From an uncultured Planctomycetota bacterium (GTDB lineage: Bacteria > Planctomycetota > UBA11346), in assembly GCA_903902515.1 (NCBI GenBank), contig CAIUVD010000016.1, positions 1 to 43,996 of the forward strand: DNA of 43,996 nt, written 5' to 3'. Position numbers and translations under genes: made by a program. The first letter of the stretch is position 1. Every line of letters starts with the position of its first letter. Positions 1 through 8,320 of this stretch are shown here, piece by piece. The notes beneath the pieces were generated by a model. The model was not told where the DNA came from, made no database searches, and saw nothing but the letters and a program-made list of their open reading frames with translations.

Positions 1-639
1 GTCCTTGCGCGTCACGCTGGTCATGCCGTACCCAGGCGCGACCTTGGCGTTGGGATTGACCACCGACTCCAGGATCAGCGCGCGCTCCAGGCGCTTGCCC
101 AAACCGCGCAGATCGGGGCCGATGCCGCCGCCGTCCAGACGTGGCTTAACCAGCGGATGGAGGACCCCGCCGTCGTCCTGTTCACGGGTGGAGCGGCTGG
201 GGGCCTGTTGGGTCAGATGGCCCCAGCCCTGATCGCCCCTCGGCGGGATGGCACCCCCGGCACCATCGACCTCAGCACCTGGCGCGGCGCGCCGGCCCTG
301 CTGGTATTCGGGGCCACCTGGTCCGAGGCCTGTGCCACCCTTCCGGCGCAGCTGCCGCCGGGGGTTCCTAAAACCTTGTGGGTCCTGTTGGATGGGCCGG
401 AAACCATGGCCGGGATCCCGGCTTGGCGGAGTCGCCACGGGGTGACGGCGGCCATGGTCGGCGAAGGTCGGGGTTGGGATGGGGAGTTGGACGACGCCTG
501 GCGGATCGAGCAGATTCCCACCCTGGTGTTGCTGGATGCCCAGGGGCGGATTACCGCCCTCGGACCGCCGGAGGCCATCCTCCCGCGCCTGGGTCTGGGG
601 AAGGCCGTGGCTCCCGAGACGGATGTGGTGCTTCCGTGA
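1..639 (+). CDS. Thioredoxin-fold (TlpA/redoxin-like) protein, 3' part of a larger gene
   Basis: The reading frame is open from the first base of the window to a TGA at 637-639, so the gene begins upstream; the ATG at 157 is probably internal. The visible C-terminal part has the outline of a thioredoxin/redoxin fold: a 'TIDLSTWRGAPALLVFGATW' strand-turn, then a helix, and near the end 'RIEQIPTLVLLDAQGRI', which is the cis-Pro strand (IPT) followed by the 'D..G.I' hairpin of TlpA-type proteins. The usual CXXC active site is replaced by W-S-E-A-C, leaving one cysteine, so ordinary disulfide exchange is doubtful. The region before it (helical, Ala/Gln-rich) may be part of a repeat or linker domain. 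It is followed after 91 bases by a kinase on the same strand. The fold call is fairly secure; the role is unknown. Confidence 0.65.
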   Translation, partial: VLARHAGHAVPRRDLGVGIDHRLQDQRALQALAQTAQIGADAAAVQTWLNQRMEDPAVVLFTGGAAGGLLGQMAPALIAPRRDGTPGTIDLSTWRGAPALLVFGATWSEACATLPAQLPPGVPKTLWVLLDGPETMAGIPAWRSRHGVTAAMVGEGRGWDGELDDAWRIEQIPTLVLLDAQGRITALGPPEAILPRLGLGKAVAPETDVVLP

Positions 640-730
640 CCGGTTTTGGGGTGTGTGAAGGACTCGACCCTGCCTTGCCCGGGGCGGATTGCCGGGGGTT
701 GGGGGCTCTCGTACCCTTTCGCCACGCACC

Positions 731-1972
731 ATGACTGGCCAAACGATTGATGAAGATTTCCGGTATGGACAGCTGGCCATTGAAGGTCGGCTGATCACTC
801 CGGACCAGTTTGATGCGTCCATGGATAAGGCCCGGACCATCGGCAAGCCCCTGGCTGAAGTCCTGGTTGCCGACAGTCTCCTCGACCTCGCGACCGCCGA
901 CCGCATGACCAAGGCCCTGAAGCGCATCCTGCGGGATGAGCGGGCGAAGTCTGAGGGCGGCGTGCTGATGAAGAAGCAGATCGGGGGCTATAAACTGGTC
1001 CGCCGCATCGGCGAAGGCGGCATGGGCGAGGTTTACCTGGCCGAGCAGTTGACCATGCACCGCACGGTCGCTCTCAAGATCCTCCATGCCAAGTGGGCCG
1101 ATGACGAGGAGTTCCGCAAGCGCTTTCTCCTTGAGGCCCGGGCCGTCGGCAAGTTGTCGCATCAGAACCTGATTCAGGTCTTTGATGTGGGCAAATACCA
1201 GGGTTTGTACTATTTTTCGATGGAGTTCATCGACGGCGTGACCGTGGATGACCTGATCCGTCATGAGGGCAGCCTGGGGGTCGAGAAGGTCATCGACATC
1301 ACCCTCCAGGTGTGCGAAGCCCTGACCTACCTGTCGGTCCATGGGATCGTCCACCGCGACATCAAGCCGGCCAACATCATGATGACCAAGGATGGTCTGG
1401 TGAAGTTGGGCGATTTCGGGTTCATCCAGTCGGGGTATGACGCGGAATTGATGCAGGAGGGGTCGACCATCGGCACCCCCGACTACATCAGCCCGGAACA
1501 GGCCCGGGGCGAGCGCAACCTCGATGTCCGCAGCGACATTTACAGCCTCGGCGCGTCCCTGTTCCACATGGTCGCTGGACGCACCCTCTACACCGGCTCG
1601 TGCAGCAAGGTGATGCGGGACCACATCGAATCCCAGCCGCCGGATCTGCGGAAACTCAGCCCGAACCTGCCCCAGGGCTTGGTGCGGATCATCGAGAAGA
1701 TGACCGCCAAGCTGCCCATCGACCGCCACCAGTCCCCGGCGGAAGTGGCCAAGGAACTGGAAGTCCTGAAAATTGAATTGGCGGGCGGGGAAGGATCCCT
1801 CCCGACCTCCCGCAGCGGCATTCTCAACATTATCGCCGCCGAGAAAGATCGCATTGACGATTTAGAGCGACAGTTGTCGAAGGCCGGTACCCGAGTGCTG
1901 GTGTGGCAGACCGCCGCCGCCCTGGGCTGGATCGCCTTCACCCTGGCAATTTTGCGGCTGATCATCCGCTGA
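731..1972 (+). CDS. Membrane-anchored Ser/Thr protein kinase with MshEN/GspE-N-like N-terminus
   Basis: A Hanks-type kinase of 413 residues from the ATG at 731; a TTG at 689 in the same frame would add 14 residues without matching the domain, so it is not preferred. Residues about 10-65 form two helix-turn units ('RYGQLAIEGRLITPDQF' and 'GKPLAEVLVADSLLD') like the N-terminal domain of GspE/MshE ATPases, some of which bind cyclic di-GMP. The kinase domain spans about 87-355: glycine loop GEGGMGEV (94-101), ATP lysine K116, catalytic HRD 208-210 with IKPAN, DFG 228-230, and SPE at 254-256. All catalytic residues are present. A coiled stretch follows (about 375-392), then one hydrophobic segment at the extreme C-terminus (394-413), so the kinase should face the cytoplasm. 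Its stop lies 10 bases from the convergent ribD. Substrate unknown. Confidence 0.93.
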   Translation: MTGQTIDEDFRYGQLAIEGRLITPDQFDASMDKARTIGKPLAEVLVADSLLDLATADRMTKALKRILRDERAKSEGGVLMKKQIGGYKLVRRIGEGGMGEVYLAEQLTMHRTVALKILHAKWADDEEFRKRFLLEARAVGKLSHQNLIQVFDVGKYQGLYYFSMEFIDGVTVDDLIRHEGSLGVEKVIDITLQVCEALTYLSVHGIVHRDIKPANIMMTKDGLVKLGDFGFIQSGYDAELMQEGSTIGTPDYISPEQARGERNLDVRSDIYSLGASLFHMVAGRTLYTGSCSKVMRDHIESQPPDLRKLSPNLPQGLVRIIEKMTAKLPIDRHQSPAEVAKELEVLKIELAGGEGSLPTSRSGILNIIAAEKDRIDDLERQLSKAGTRVLVWQTAAALGWIAFTLAILRLIIR

Positions 1973-1982
1973 CGCGTTGAAG

Positions 1983-3086
1983 TCAGGCCCGTTTCCAGCG
2001 GCTCAAGATGGTGGAGCCCAGAAGCCGGGGTGCGGTTTCCGGGACCCATTGCAGGCCATCCGCCATGTGGCTGACGCCGGGCCCCTGGGCCACCGGCAGG
2101 CCGCCACCCAGGGTCACGCCGCCCTGATAAATTTCGAGTCGGTCGTACAGTCCTGCGGCCAGAAACGCGGCGTGCAGGCGGGCTCCGCCTTCGACCAGCA
2201 CCTCATTGAGACCCCAGCCCCCAAGGGTCCGGCCGAGGCGCACCAGATCGTGGAGATCCTCCATCGCCAGGCCGTCGGCTCCCCAGGCTTTCAGGCCGGC
2301 GATGTCGGTGGCGGGATCGTGGACCACCAGCAGGGGGGCCTTATCGAGGGTGGTCAGGAGCCGGGCGTCCTCGGCCAGATCCGGGTTGCGGGATACCACG
2401 ACCCGCAGGGGGGTACCGCTGCCCAGACGACGGCGGGGTTGGCTGGCCAACAGGCTGGGATCGTCGGTGCGGGCGGTGCCGCCGCCGATCAGGATGGCAT
2501 CGAAAGCCCGGCGGCGGCGGCGCGACAGGGCCAAGGCCTCGGGATGACTGATCCAGCCGCTATGTCCGCTGCCGGTGGCTAGGCAGCCATCGAGGGTCAT
2601 GGCCCATTTGCCGGTAAAACGCGGGCGTTTATCGGTCATCCGCCGGAGGAAGCCGCCGTGGAGGTGCTGGATCTGTTCGGCCAAGACACCGGATTCCCAG
2701 GCGATCCCGGCAGCGGCGAAGGCCTCCCGCGAGTTCGGTTGGTGGGGATCTTCGACGCCGACCACTATCCGGGCGATGCCGGCGGCGATCAGGGCCGGGG
2801 CGCAGGCGGTTTCCCCCGGAATCGACCGAGCCGTGCAGGGGGCCAGGGTGACGTAGGCCATGGCTCCCCGGGGGTCGAAGCCCTGACGTCGGGCGTCTGC
2901 CAGGGCCGCAACCTCGGCGTGGATCTGGCCGCTCGGGCTGCGGGGACCGGTGGCCCCGGAGCCGAGGATGTGGCCATCACGGACCAGGACGCACCCCACC
3001 GCCGGATTGGGCCAGGTGGTGCCGAGGGCGGTGGAGGCGACCCGGATCGCCCGGGTCATCCAACGAGCATCGGCCGCGCCGGTCAT
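1983..3086 (-). CDS. ribD: Riboflavin biosynthesis deaminase/reductase RibD
   Basis: A bifunctional enzyme of 367 residues: an N-terminal zinc deaminase acting on the diaminopyrimidine ribosyl phosphate made from GTP, and a C-terminal NADPH-dependent reductase that opens the ribose. The deaminase shows HAEVAAL (zinc His and catalytic Glu) and a 'PC...C' zinc pair; the reductase begins around 'RPRFTGKWAMTLDG' and has 'ILIGGGTARTDDPSL' and 'EVLVEGGARLHAAFL', both typical of RibD/RibG. The spacing between the two zinc cysteines is ten residues (PCTARSIPGETAC), two more than the usual PC-x8-C, with no GRTPPC sequence. It is the last gene of the minus-strand run; its ATG shares one base with the nusB stop (TGATG), suggesting coupled translation. 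Confidence 0.95.
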   Translation of the reverse strand: MTGAADARWMTRAIRVASTALGTTWPNPAVGCVLVRDGHILGSGATGPRSPSGQIHAEVAALADARRQGFDPRGAMAYVTLAPCTARSIPGETACAPALIAAGIARIVVGVEDPHQPNSREAFAAAGIAWESGVLAEQIQHLHGGFLRRMTDKRPRFTGKWAMTLDGCLATGSGHSGWISHPEALALSRRRRRAFDAILIGGGTARTDDPSLLASQPRRRLGSGTPLRVVVSRNPDLAEDARLLTTLDKAPLLVVHDPATDIAGLKAWGADGLAMEDLHDLVRLGRTLGGWGLNEVLVEGGARLHAAFLAAGLYDRLEIYQGGVTLGGGLPVAQGPGVSHMADGLQWVPETAPRLLGSTILSRWKRA

Positions 3087-3526
3087 CAGCGCGGATGGTC
3101 CTTGGCCAGGCGGTCGAGGACGGCGTTGACCAGCTTGGCGGTCTTGTCTTCGCTACCGAAACGCTTGGCCATCTCGACCGCTTCGTTGATCGCCACCTTG
3201 GGGGGGGTGACGGTGTCGTAGAGGATCTCAAAAGCCCCGAGGCGCAGGATGTTGCGATCGACGGCGGCTAACCGGTGGATGGTCCAGTTGGTCAGCCGCT
3301 TATCGATGGCCGCGTCGATCGGGACGCGGTTGACGATGAAGCCGGAAAACCACTCCGCCGCCTGGGTTTCCACGGCCTCGGACACGGGTTCGTCGTCGCT
3401 GGGCAGCAACCGACCATCATCCTGGTACTTGTTCTGTTCGTAGGCGTAAAACAACTGTAGGGCCCGGTCCCGGGCGGCACGACGGACGGCGATGGAAGCC
3501 TTGGCCGCGGCCGGATCCGCGGTCAC
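3086..3526 (-). CDS. nusB: Transcription antitermination factor NusB
   Basis: A 146-residue all-helical protein. In other bacteria NusB binds the boxA sequence of rRNA leaders together with NusE (S10) and promotes antitermination. The recognisable parts are '[18 protein letters not shown]' near the N-terminus, '[15 protein letters not shown]' in the middle and '[18 protein letters not shown]' followed by '[12 protein letters not shown]' at the end, all close to the family pattern. Length is normal. The gene overlaps ribH by four bases (ATGA) and ribD by one base. Linkage of nusB with ribH is widespread among bacteria. No sign of degeneration. Confidence 0.96.
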   Translation of the reverse strand: MTADPAAAKASIAVRRAARDRALQLFYAYEQNKYQDDGRLLPSDDEPVSEAVETQAAEWFSGFIVNRVPIDAAIDKRLTNWTIHRLAAVDRNILRLGAFEILYDTVTPPKVAINEAVEMAKRFGSEDKTAKLVNAVLDRLAKDHPR

Positions 3527-3981
3527 AGTTGCTCCAGGAGGGTCAGCATCTCGATGGCGACCAGGGCGGCTTCGGCGCCCTTGTTGCCAGCCTTGCCGCC
3601 GGCCCGGGCTGCCGCCTGCTCAGTGGTGTCGGTGGTCAAAACCCCGAAAATCACCGGCTTGCCGCTGTCCATGCCGACCTTGGCCAGGCCCTTGGCGCAT
3701 TCGCCGGCCACATAATCAAAATGGGGGGTGTCGCCCCGGATAACCGCGCCGACGGCGATCACGGCGTCATGCTTGGCGACCAGTTTCTGGGCCACGACCG
3801 GCAGTTCCCAAGCCCCGGGCACACGGACCACGGTGATAGCTTCCAGGGGCACGCCCTGGCGAGTCAGGACGTCGACGGCGCCGCTGACCAGCTGCTCGAC
3901 AATGGTGGCGTTGAAGCGGCTGGCGGCGATGGCGTAGCGCTTGCCCGGAAGGGGCGACAAAGAACCGGAAATCGTAGGCAT
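3523..3981 (-). CDS. ribH: 6,7-dimethyl-8-ribityllumazine synthase RibH
   Basis: A 152-residue lumazine synthase, which condenses the pyrimidine produced downstream of RibD with dihydroxybutanone phosphate in the penultimate step of riboflavin synthesis; family members assemble into pentamers or 60-subunit shells. Visible signatures: '[16 protein letters not shown]', the active-site region '[16 protein letters not shown]', '[19 protein letters not shown]' with the catalytic His, and '[15 protein letters not shown]'. The C-terminus '[18 protein letters not shown]' is also standard. It lies 41 bases after acpS and overlaps nusB by four bases. ribE and ribBA are not in this window, so the riboflavin pathway genes are split in this genome. 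Confidence 0.97.
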   Translation of the reverse strand: MPTISGSLSPLPGKRYAIAASRFNATIVEQLVSGAVDVLTRQGVPLEAITVVRVPGAWELPVVAQKLVAKHDAVIAVGAVIRGDTPHFDYVAGECAKGLAKVGMDSGKPVIFGVLTTDTTEQAAARAGGKAGNKGAEAALVAIEMLTLLEQL

Positions 3982-4022
3982 GGGGCGGGGATCCTAGGAC
4001 GACCGCCCTCCGGGCAAGGAGG

Positions 4023-4403
4023 TCACCCTTCCAGAATCACCACAGCCACCGCCATGCCGTCGCTGTGGCTGACGCTGGCGTGGTGGCGGGTCGCCCCCAG
4101 GCGGGCGGCGACCTCGGCGGCGACGCCCGTCAGGACCAGGCGAGGGGGCTGGCGATCGTTGGCGGGCAGCAGGGCGATGTCCGTCAGGCGCACGCCCTGA
4201 GCCCAGCCGGTGCCGAGGGCCTTCATGGTCGCTTCCTTGACTGCCCAGCGGGCCGCCAGGCGTTCCGCCGGGTCCTTGGCAGAACGGGCGTAGGCCTGTT
4301 CCTCGGCGGTATAGGTACGGTCGAGGAAGGTTTGTCCGTGGCGGTCGCAGACGCCCCGGATACGGGCAATCCCAATCAGGTCGGTACCCAGGCCAAGAAT
4401 CAT
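4023..4403 (-). CDS. acpS: Holo-[acyl-carrier-protein] synthase AcpS
   Basis: A 126-residue 4'-phosphopantetheinyl transferase that moves the phosphopantetheine arm of CoA onto a serine of acyl carrier protein. The start is ATG at 4403, giving the canonical opening 'MILGLGTDLIGIARI' with the metal-binding Asp, followed by 'LAARWAVKEATMKALGTG' holding the second metal ligand (E of WAVKEA) and 'HHASVSHSDGMAVAVVIL' at the end. The open frame continues upstream to 4694, but that extension is the shadow of the preceding gene. The start overlaps the stop of the propeller gene by four bases (ATGA), so acpS is probably translated from the same message. Confidence 0.95.
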   Translation of the reverse strand: MILGLGTDLIGIARIRGVCDRHGQTFLDRTYTAEEQAYARSAKDPAERLAARWAVKEATMKALGTGWAQGVRLTDIALLPANDRQPPRLVLTGVAAEVAARLGATRHHASVSHSDGMAVAVVILEG

Positions 4404-7400
4404 CGGGAACCCGCCAGGATCCGCCAATCCCGGGTCCACCACCAGCGGGGATCCAGATCCGGGCCGGGGGTGGTGCGGATCAGCACCGGGGATCCGGCGA
4501 GACGGGTCGTGAGGAGGTCGATCACCACCTGGCCGTCCTGGGACGTGGCGGCAACCGTCCAGGGGGAGCCAGATGACGAGCCCGTCAGCACGCCAGCGGC
4601 GGTGATTTCCGTGCGCACGGCCCCGGCGGCCAGGGGCTCCCCGGCTTCCGTGAGGGTGAGGGCGAGGATGGTCTGGGGCGTGGCGGGGGTCCACCGCAGG
4701 CGCAGGCCGCCGGTGGTGGCCTGGAGCTGGATCGGGCCGAGGCCGGGATGGTTTTCAGGATTTGGACCGGGGATCCAGGCCCGGGCTCCGCCGCCGAGGG
4801 GGGGCAGCAGTACGCGGCGGGCACCCTCATCATCCAGGACCAGGGCGCCGTCGGGTAACGGCTGGACCCGTAGGCCGGGCCGGGGATCGATGGGCGTGAG
4901 GCCCCGCAGGGTGCCATCACGAGCCAGGTGGAGGACTCCCACCGCCCCGTCCTTGGTGCCGACCACGGCGGCGGCGCCCTGGCCGTCGTCCGACAGGCTC
5001 AGGACCTCAAGGCCCGGCGGCAGGCCGACGGACCATGCCACGCTACCTCCCGCGAGGTTGATCCCGGCGAGCGCCGAACGTTCGGGCCCGGCCTGGCCGT
5101 TGATCACCACCTGATCGCCGAGGATCAGGTGTTCATGAATGGTAGGCCAATCACCATAGCGACGGCGTTCGCGGCCCGAAGAACGGTCGAGGAGGATGAG
5201 GGGACCGGCGTTACTCACGGCCCACACGCCATCACCAGACACGGCTAGGACCCGAGCAGCTTCCTCGGACCCCCAGGCCTGGCGTACTTCCCCCAGGTCG
5301 GCCCGTTGGACGGAGGCTCCGGTACTGGTGAACAGGTCCTGGCCACTGACCAGGCCCTCATCGGCATCGAGGGGTACCTCGGCGACCACCGAGCCGTGCT
5401 GGGGATCCAGGAGGTGGCTCCGGCCTTCGCCGGGCAGCCACAGCAGGCCGCGGGTCATGCGGGCCCGGGCTAGGCGGTCTCCCAGGGCCGGCTGGCGCCA
5501 ACGTTCGGCACCGGTCACGGCATCCCGCGCCACGAGGTCGGGGCCATCGGTCAGGATGACGAGGCCGTGAAGCAGCAGCGGCCGGGCGGGCAGGCCTTCG
5601 GCGGTGGCCGGAGCGATGGCCTGGCGCCAGCGCCGGGCGCCGGTGGTGGCGTCGAGGGATTCAACCCACAGGCCCTCGGGGGCGGCCTGGAGGGCCCGTC
5701 CGCCGCTCCGCAGAATTCCAGTCGGCCACACCAGAACCGTGGCGGCGTCCGCCGCCACCGGGGCTACCAGTTCGCCCCCGAGGGTACCTTGGCAGGTGAC
5801 TTCGGTGGCCCCCCGGCGGACGACGGCGGTGAAGGAGCCCCGGACTCCGAGGGCGATCACTGCCGGCATCAGGTCGCCGGTGAAGGAGCGCATCTCCTGA
5901 CCGTTGAGGCGCAGCAGGATGTCGCCGGACTGGAGGCCCGCCGCGGCCGCCGAGGACCCCGGAATAACCTGGGCCAAGGCCACGCCCTCGCCCCGGCCAT
6001 CGCCCGATTGGACGCCCAGCAGGGGGCGGCCGGGCCGCCGCCACCATTGCTCGCGGCCGGTGGTCAGATCGTAGGCCGCCAGCACGCCGTCGATGTAACT
6101 GAACAGCCGCTCTCCCGCGACCAACGAACCGGGGGCCCGGCGGCCCTTGAGGTCCCAGGCGACACCGGGTTTGGCGGAGGTGCTCGGGGCTTCCGGCCAG
6201 ATCCAGGCCCCGCCCTGGTGGGCCTTGGCCAAGAGACGGAGATCGACGGCGACTCCGGCCGGGCCGTCAAAGAGGGTCGGGGGCCCGGCCAAGACCTGGG
6301 CCATGGCCGCTGAGCGCACGGCCTGATCCGTTGTCAGCAGGCCCCGCCAGTAGGTGTGTTCGGGTTCCAGGCCCGGGTCTCGGCGGGCCACCTCGGCGAA
6401 CTGAGCCAACAACCGGGCCTGGTCCTCGGGCTGCTGGGGTTTTTCCAACTGGCGACGCAGCAGGCCGGCGGCCTTGCGGGCGTATTCTAAGGGGGCCCCG
6501 AGGCGTAGGGCGGTCATGGACCACTGTAGCGCTTCGGCGGGTTGTTGGCTGCCGGTGCTGAGGGAGGCCAGGGCGGCGGCGGCATTCCAGGAACCTGCTT
6601 CGGCGGCGGCCGTCAGTCGGCGGCGGGCGGGGCCCGGATCGCCCCAGGCGCTGATGACCGTGCCCGCCTCTTGGGCCTGGACGGTGATCAGCCAATCGTC
6701 GATGGCGACGGCACTGGTGGGCGAGGTCGTGCCCCAGGAACTGAGGATGGTGCCCCGGGTCCGGTCCACCGTGGCCAGCAGGTCGGGGGTCGAAATCAGC
6801 AAGGACGTGGGTCCGGCCTGGAGCGCATTGGCCGCCAGGGGCGCGTCCCAGCGGGCGGAGCGCTGGACCAGGTCGAGCGCGATCAGGCGGTTGCCGCCCA
6901 GCCAGGCGACTCCGTCACCAACGCCGAGGACCGTGCCGGCGGCCCCATCGCCCCGGTAGGTCACGGGGGCATTGAGGCCGTCGATGAGGAGCAATTGACC
7001 GGGAGCGTCCGTGGGGGACGCCGCCGCCCACCGACCATCGCTGCGCAGGGCGCCGTTGCGGCCTCGCTCGGGATCATCCAGGCCGGCGGAATCCGGGAGA
7101 TCCGCCCGGTAGGTCCAGATGCGCTCGCAGCGACCGCTGGATGTGAGACGTACCAGACGGCCGAAATCTCCGAGGAGGAGGAGTCCGCCCTGGTGGACGG
7201 CCAGTTGCGGGTGGCGGCGGTCCTGGGCCTGGCCGCCCCAGCCCCGAGGTCCGCCCGCCTGACCGACGGTGGTCGACCAAGCGAGGGCGCCATTGGCGAG
7301 GTGCCAAGCCAGGACCCGAACCGATGAGGATTCGCCGTCGGAGGTTTGGACCGCCACCATCACCAGCCCATCGAGGATGACCGGGGCCGAGGGCGCGATG

Positions 7401-8320
7401 CCGAAGCCCAGGTCGTCGCTTTGGCCGCGCCAGCGCAGGCCACCAGCCCGATCGCAGCGGACCACGGAGAGCCGTTGATCCCGCAGGCCGACGGCCACCC
7501 AGCCGTCCTCCAGGGGAGCCGGGCGGCAAGAATCCGCCAGCAAGGGCTGGTCCCCGAGGAGCAGGGGATCGCCCTGGGCCCGGCCCAGGAGGTGGTCCAT
7601 GACCACCAGGCGCTGGCCATCGCTGACGGCGGTGACCTCCCCGAGGGGGCGGCCGAAAACGGTCCGCAGGTTGGCGGCGGATTCCTTACGTCGCCGGGCG
7701 TTGGGCCCGGGAGTCCCCGTGGGTGCGCGGGGCGAGAGGATGGCGCTCCAGGCCCGGGACAGGCCCTCCAGGCCGTTGGGGGCGGCGGGCTCGGCGGAGG
7801 GCTGGGCCAGGAGGTCCGCCAGGCGGAGGCGTTCATCCCGGCCGATGGAAGTCGGCGGACTGGCGGCCAGGGCCCGCAGGGCAGCTCCGGGCCGACCCCG
7901 ATCCCAGGCCCGGGTCGCCAGGCGTTGCCAGGCCCGACCGGCAGCGGCGGTGCCGGGAAATCCGAGGGCGACCCGTTCGAGGGCCGGATCGTCCTGGGCG
8001 GCGGCTTCCGCCAGCCCGGCCCGTTCCTCGTAGAGGGCGACAAACCGCCGGTCTAGGCCGGCGTCAGTCAGGGCCTTGGCCATCACCCGGGCCAGGGGCA
8101 GGGCCCCATCGGCGGTCTCCAGCAGGGCTTGGCCGTGCCGTTCGAGCAGTCCGGCGGCGCGCTCCAGGAGGGGGCCCTCATCCCCAGGCCCGGCCTTGGC
8201 CAGATCCGCCAATAATTCCTGGGATTCTTTACGGATCTCGAATGAGGTCGGCAACTGCAGGTCGGCGGCCAGCATCCAGGGCGCGAGGGCCAGCAGCAGG
8301 AGGGAACGGGAAGGCATCAT
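4400..8320 (-). CDS. Large exported PQQ-like beta-propeller protein with PDZ domain
   Basis: A 1306-residue protein with an N-terminal signal peptide ('SLLLLALAPWMLAA', residues about 5-18). After an alpha-helical, TPR-like stretch (about 30-180) come blade motifs of the PQQ/WD40-like type, such as 'ALAWSTTVGQAGG', 'LLISTPDLLATVDRTRG', 'TGREQWWRRPG', 'DATTGARRWRQAI' and 'DAVTGAERWRQPAL'. A PDZ domain is inserted between two groups of blades at about residues 785-850 ('VIPGSSAAAAGLQSGDILL' then 'RLNGQEMRSF'). A third group follows, ending in a beta-rich tail. No enzyme motif is seen; the likely role is a periplasmic or surface scaffold or sensor. It overlaps the upstream kinase by four bases, which suggests the kinase and propeller act together. 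The boundary between helical and propeller regions is approximate. Confidence 0.85.
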   Translation of the reverse strand: MMPSRSLLLLALAPWMLAADLQLPTSFEIRKESQELLADLAKAGPGDEGPLLERAAGLLERHGQALLETADGALPLARVMAKALTDAGLDRRFVALYEERAGLAEAAAQDDPALERVALGFPGTAAAGRAWQRLATRAWDRGRPGAALRALAASPPTSIGRDERLRLADLLAQPSAEPAAPNGLEGLSRAWSAILSPRAPTGTPGPNARRRKESAANLRTVFGRPLGEVTAVSDGQRLVVMDHLLGRAQGDPLLLGDQPLLADSCRPAPLEDGWVAVGLRDQRLSVVRCDRAGGLRWRGQSDDLGFGIAPSAPVILDGLVMVAVQTSDGESSSVRVLAWHLANGALAWSTTVGQAGGPRGWGGQAQDRRHPQLAVHQGGLLLLGDFGRLVRLTSSGRCERIWTYRADLPDSAGLDDPERGRNGALRSDGRWAAASPTDAPGQLLLIDGLNAPVTYRGDGAAGTVLGVGDGVAWLGGNRLIALDLVQRSARWDAPLAANALQAGPTSLLISTPDLLATVDRTRGTILSSWGTTSPTSAVAIDDWLITVQAQEAGTVISAWGDPGPARRRLTAAAEAGSWNAAAALASLSTGSQQPAEALQWSMTALRLGAPLEYARKAAGLLRRQLEKPQQPEDQARLLAQFAEVARRDPGLEPEHTYWRGLLTTDQAVRSAAMAQVLAGPPTLFDGPAGVAVDLRLLAKAHQGGAWIWPEAPSTSAKPGVAWDLKGRRAPGSLVAGERLFSYIDGVLAAYDLTTGREQWWRRPGRPLLGVQSGDGRGEGVALAQVIPGSSAAAAGLQSGDILLRLNGQEMRSFTGDLMPAVIALGVRGSFTAVVRRGATEVTCQGTLGGELVAPVAADAATVLVWPTGILRSGGRALQAAPEGLWVESLDATTGARRWRQAIAPATAEGLPARPLLLHGLVILTDGPDLVARDAVTGAERWRQPALGDRLARARMTRGLLWLPGEGRSHLLDPQHGSVVAEVPLDADEGLVSGQDLFTSTGASVQRADLGEVRQAWGSEEAARVLAVSGDGVWAVSNAGPLILLDRSSGRERRRYGDWPTIHEHLILGDQVVINGQAGPERSALAGINLAGGSVAWSVGLPPGLEVLSLSDDGQGAAAVVGTKDGAVGVLHLARDGTLRGLTPIDPRPGLRVQPLPDGALVLDDEGARRVLLPPLGGGARAWIPGPNPENHPGLGPIQLQATTGGLRLRWTPATPQTILALTLTEAGEPLAAGAVRTEITAAGVLTGSSSGSPWTVAATSQDGQVVIDLLTTRLAGSPVLIRTTPGPDLDPRWWWTRDWRILAGSR

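Noticed and set aside
551..1729. 392-codon open frame on the minus strand opposite the kinase
   Set aside because: It is the GC-rich antisense shadow of a well-supported kinase and shows no family motif.
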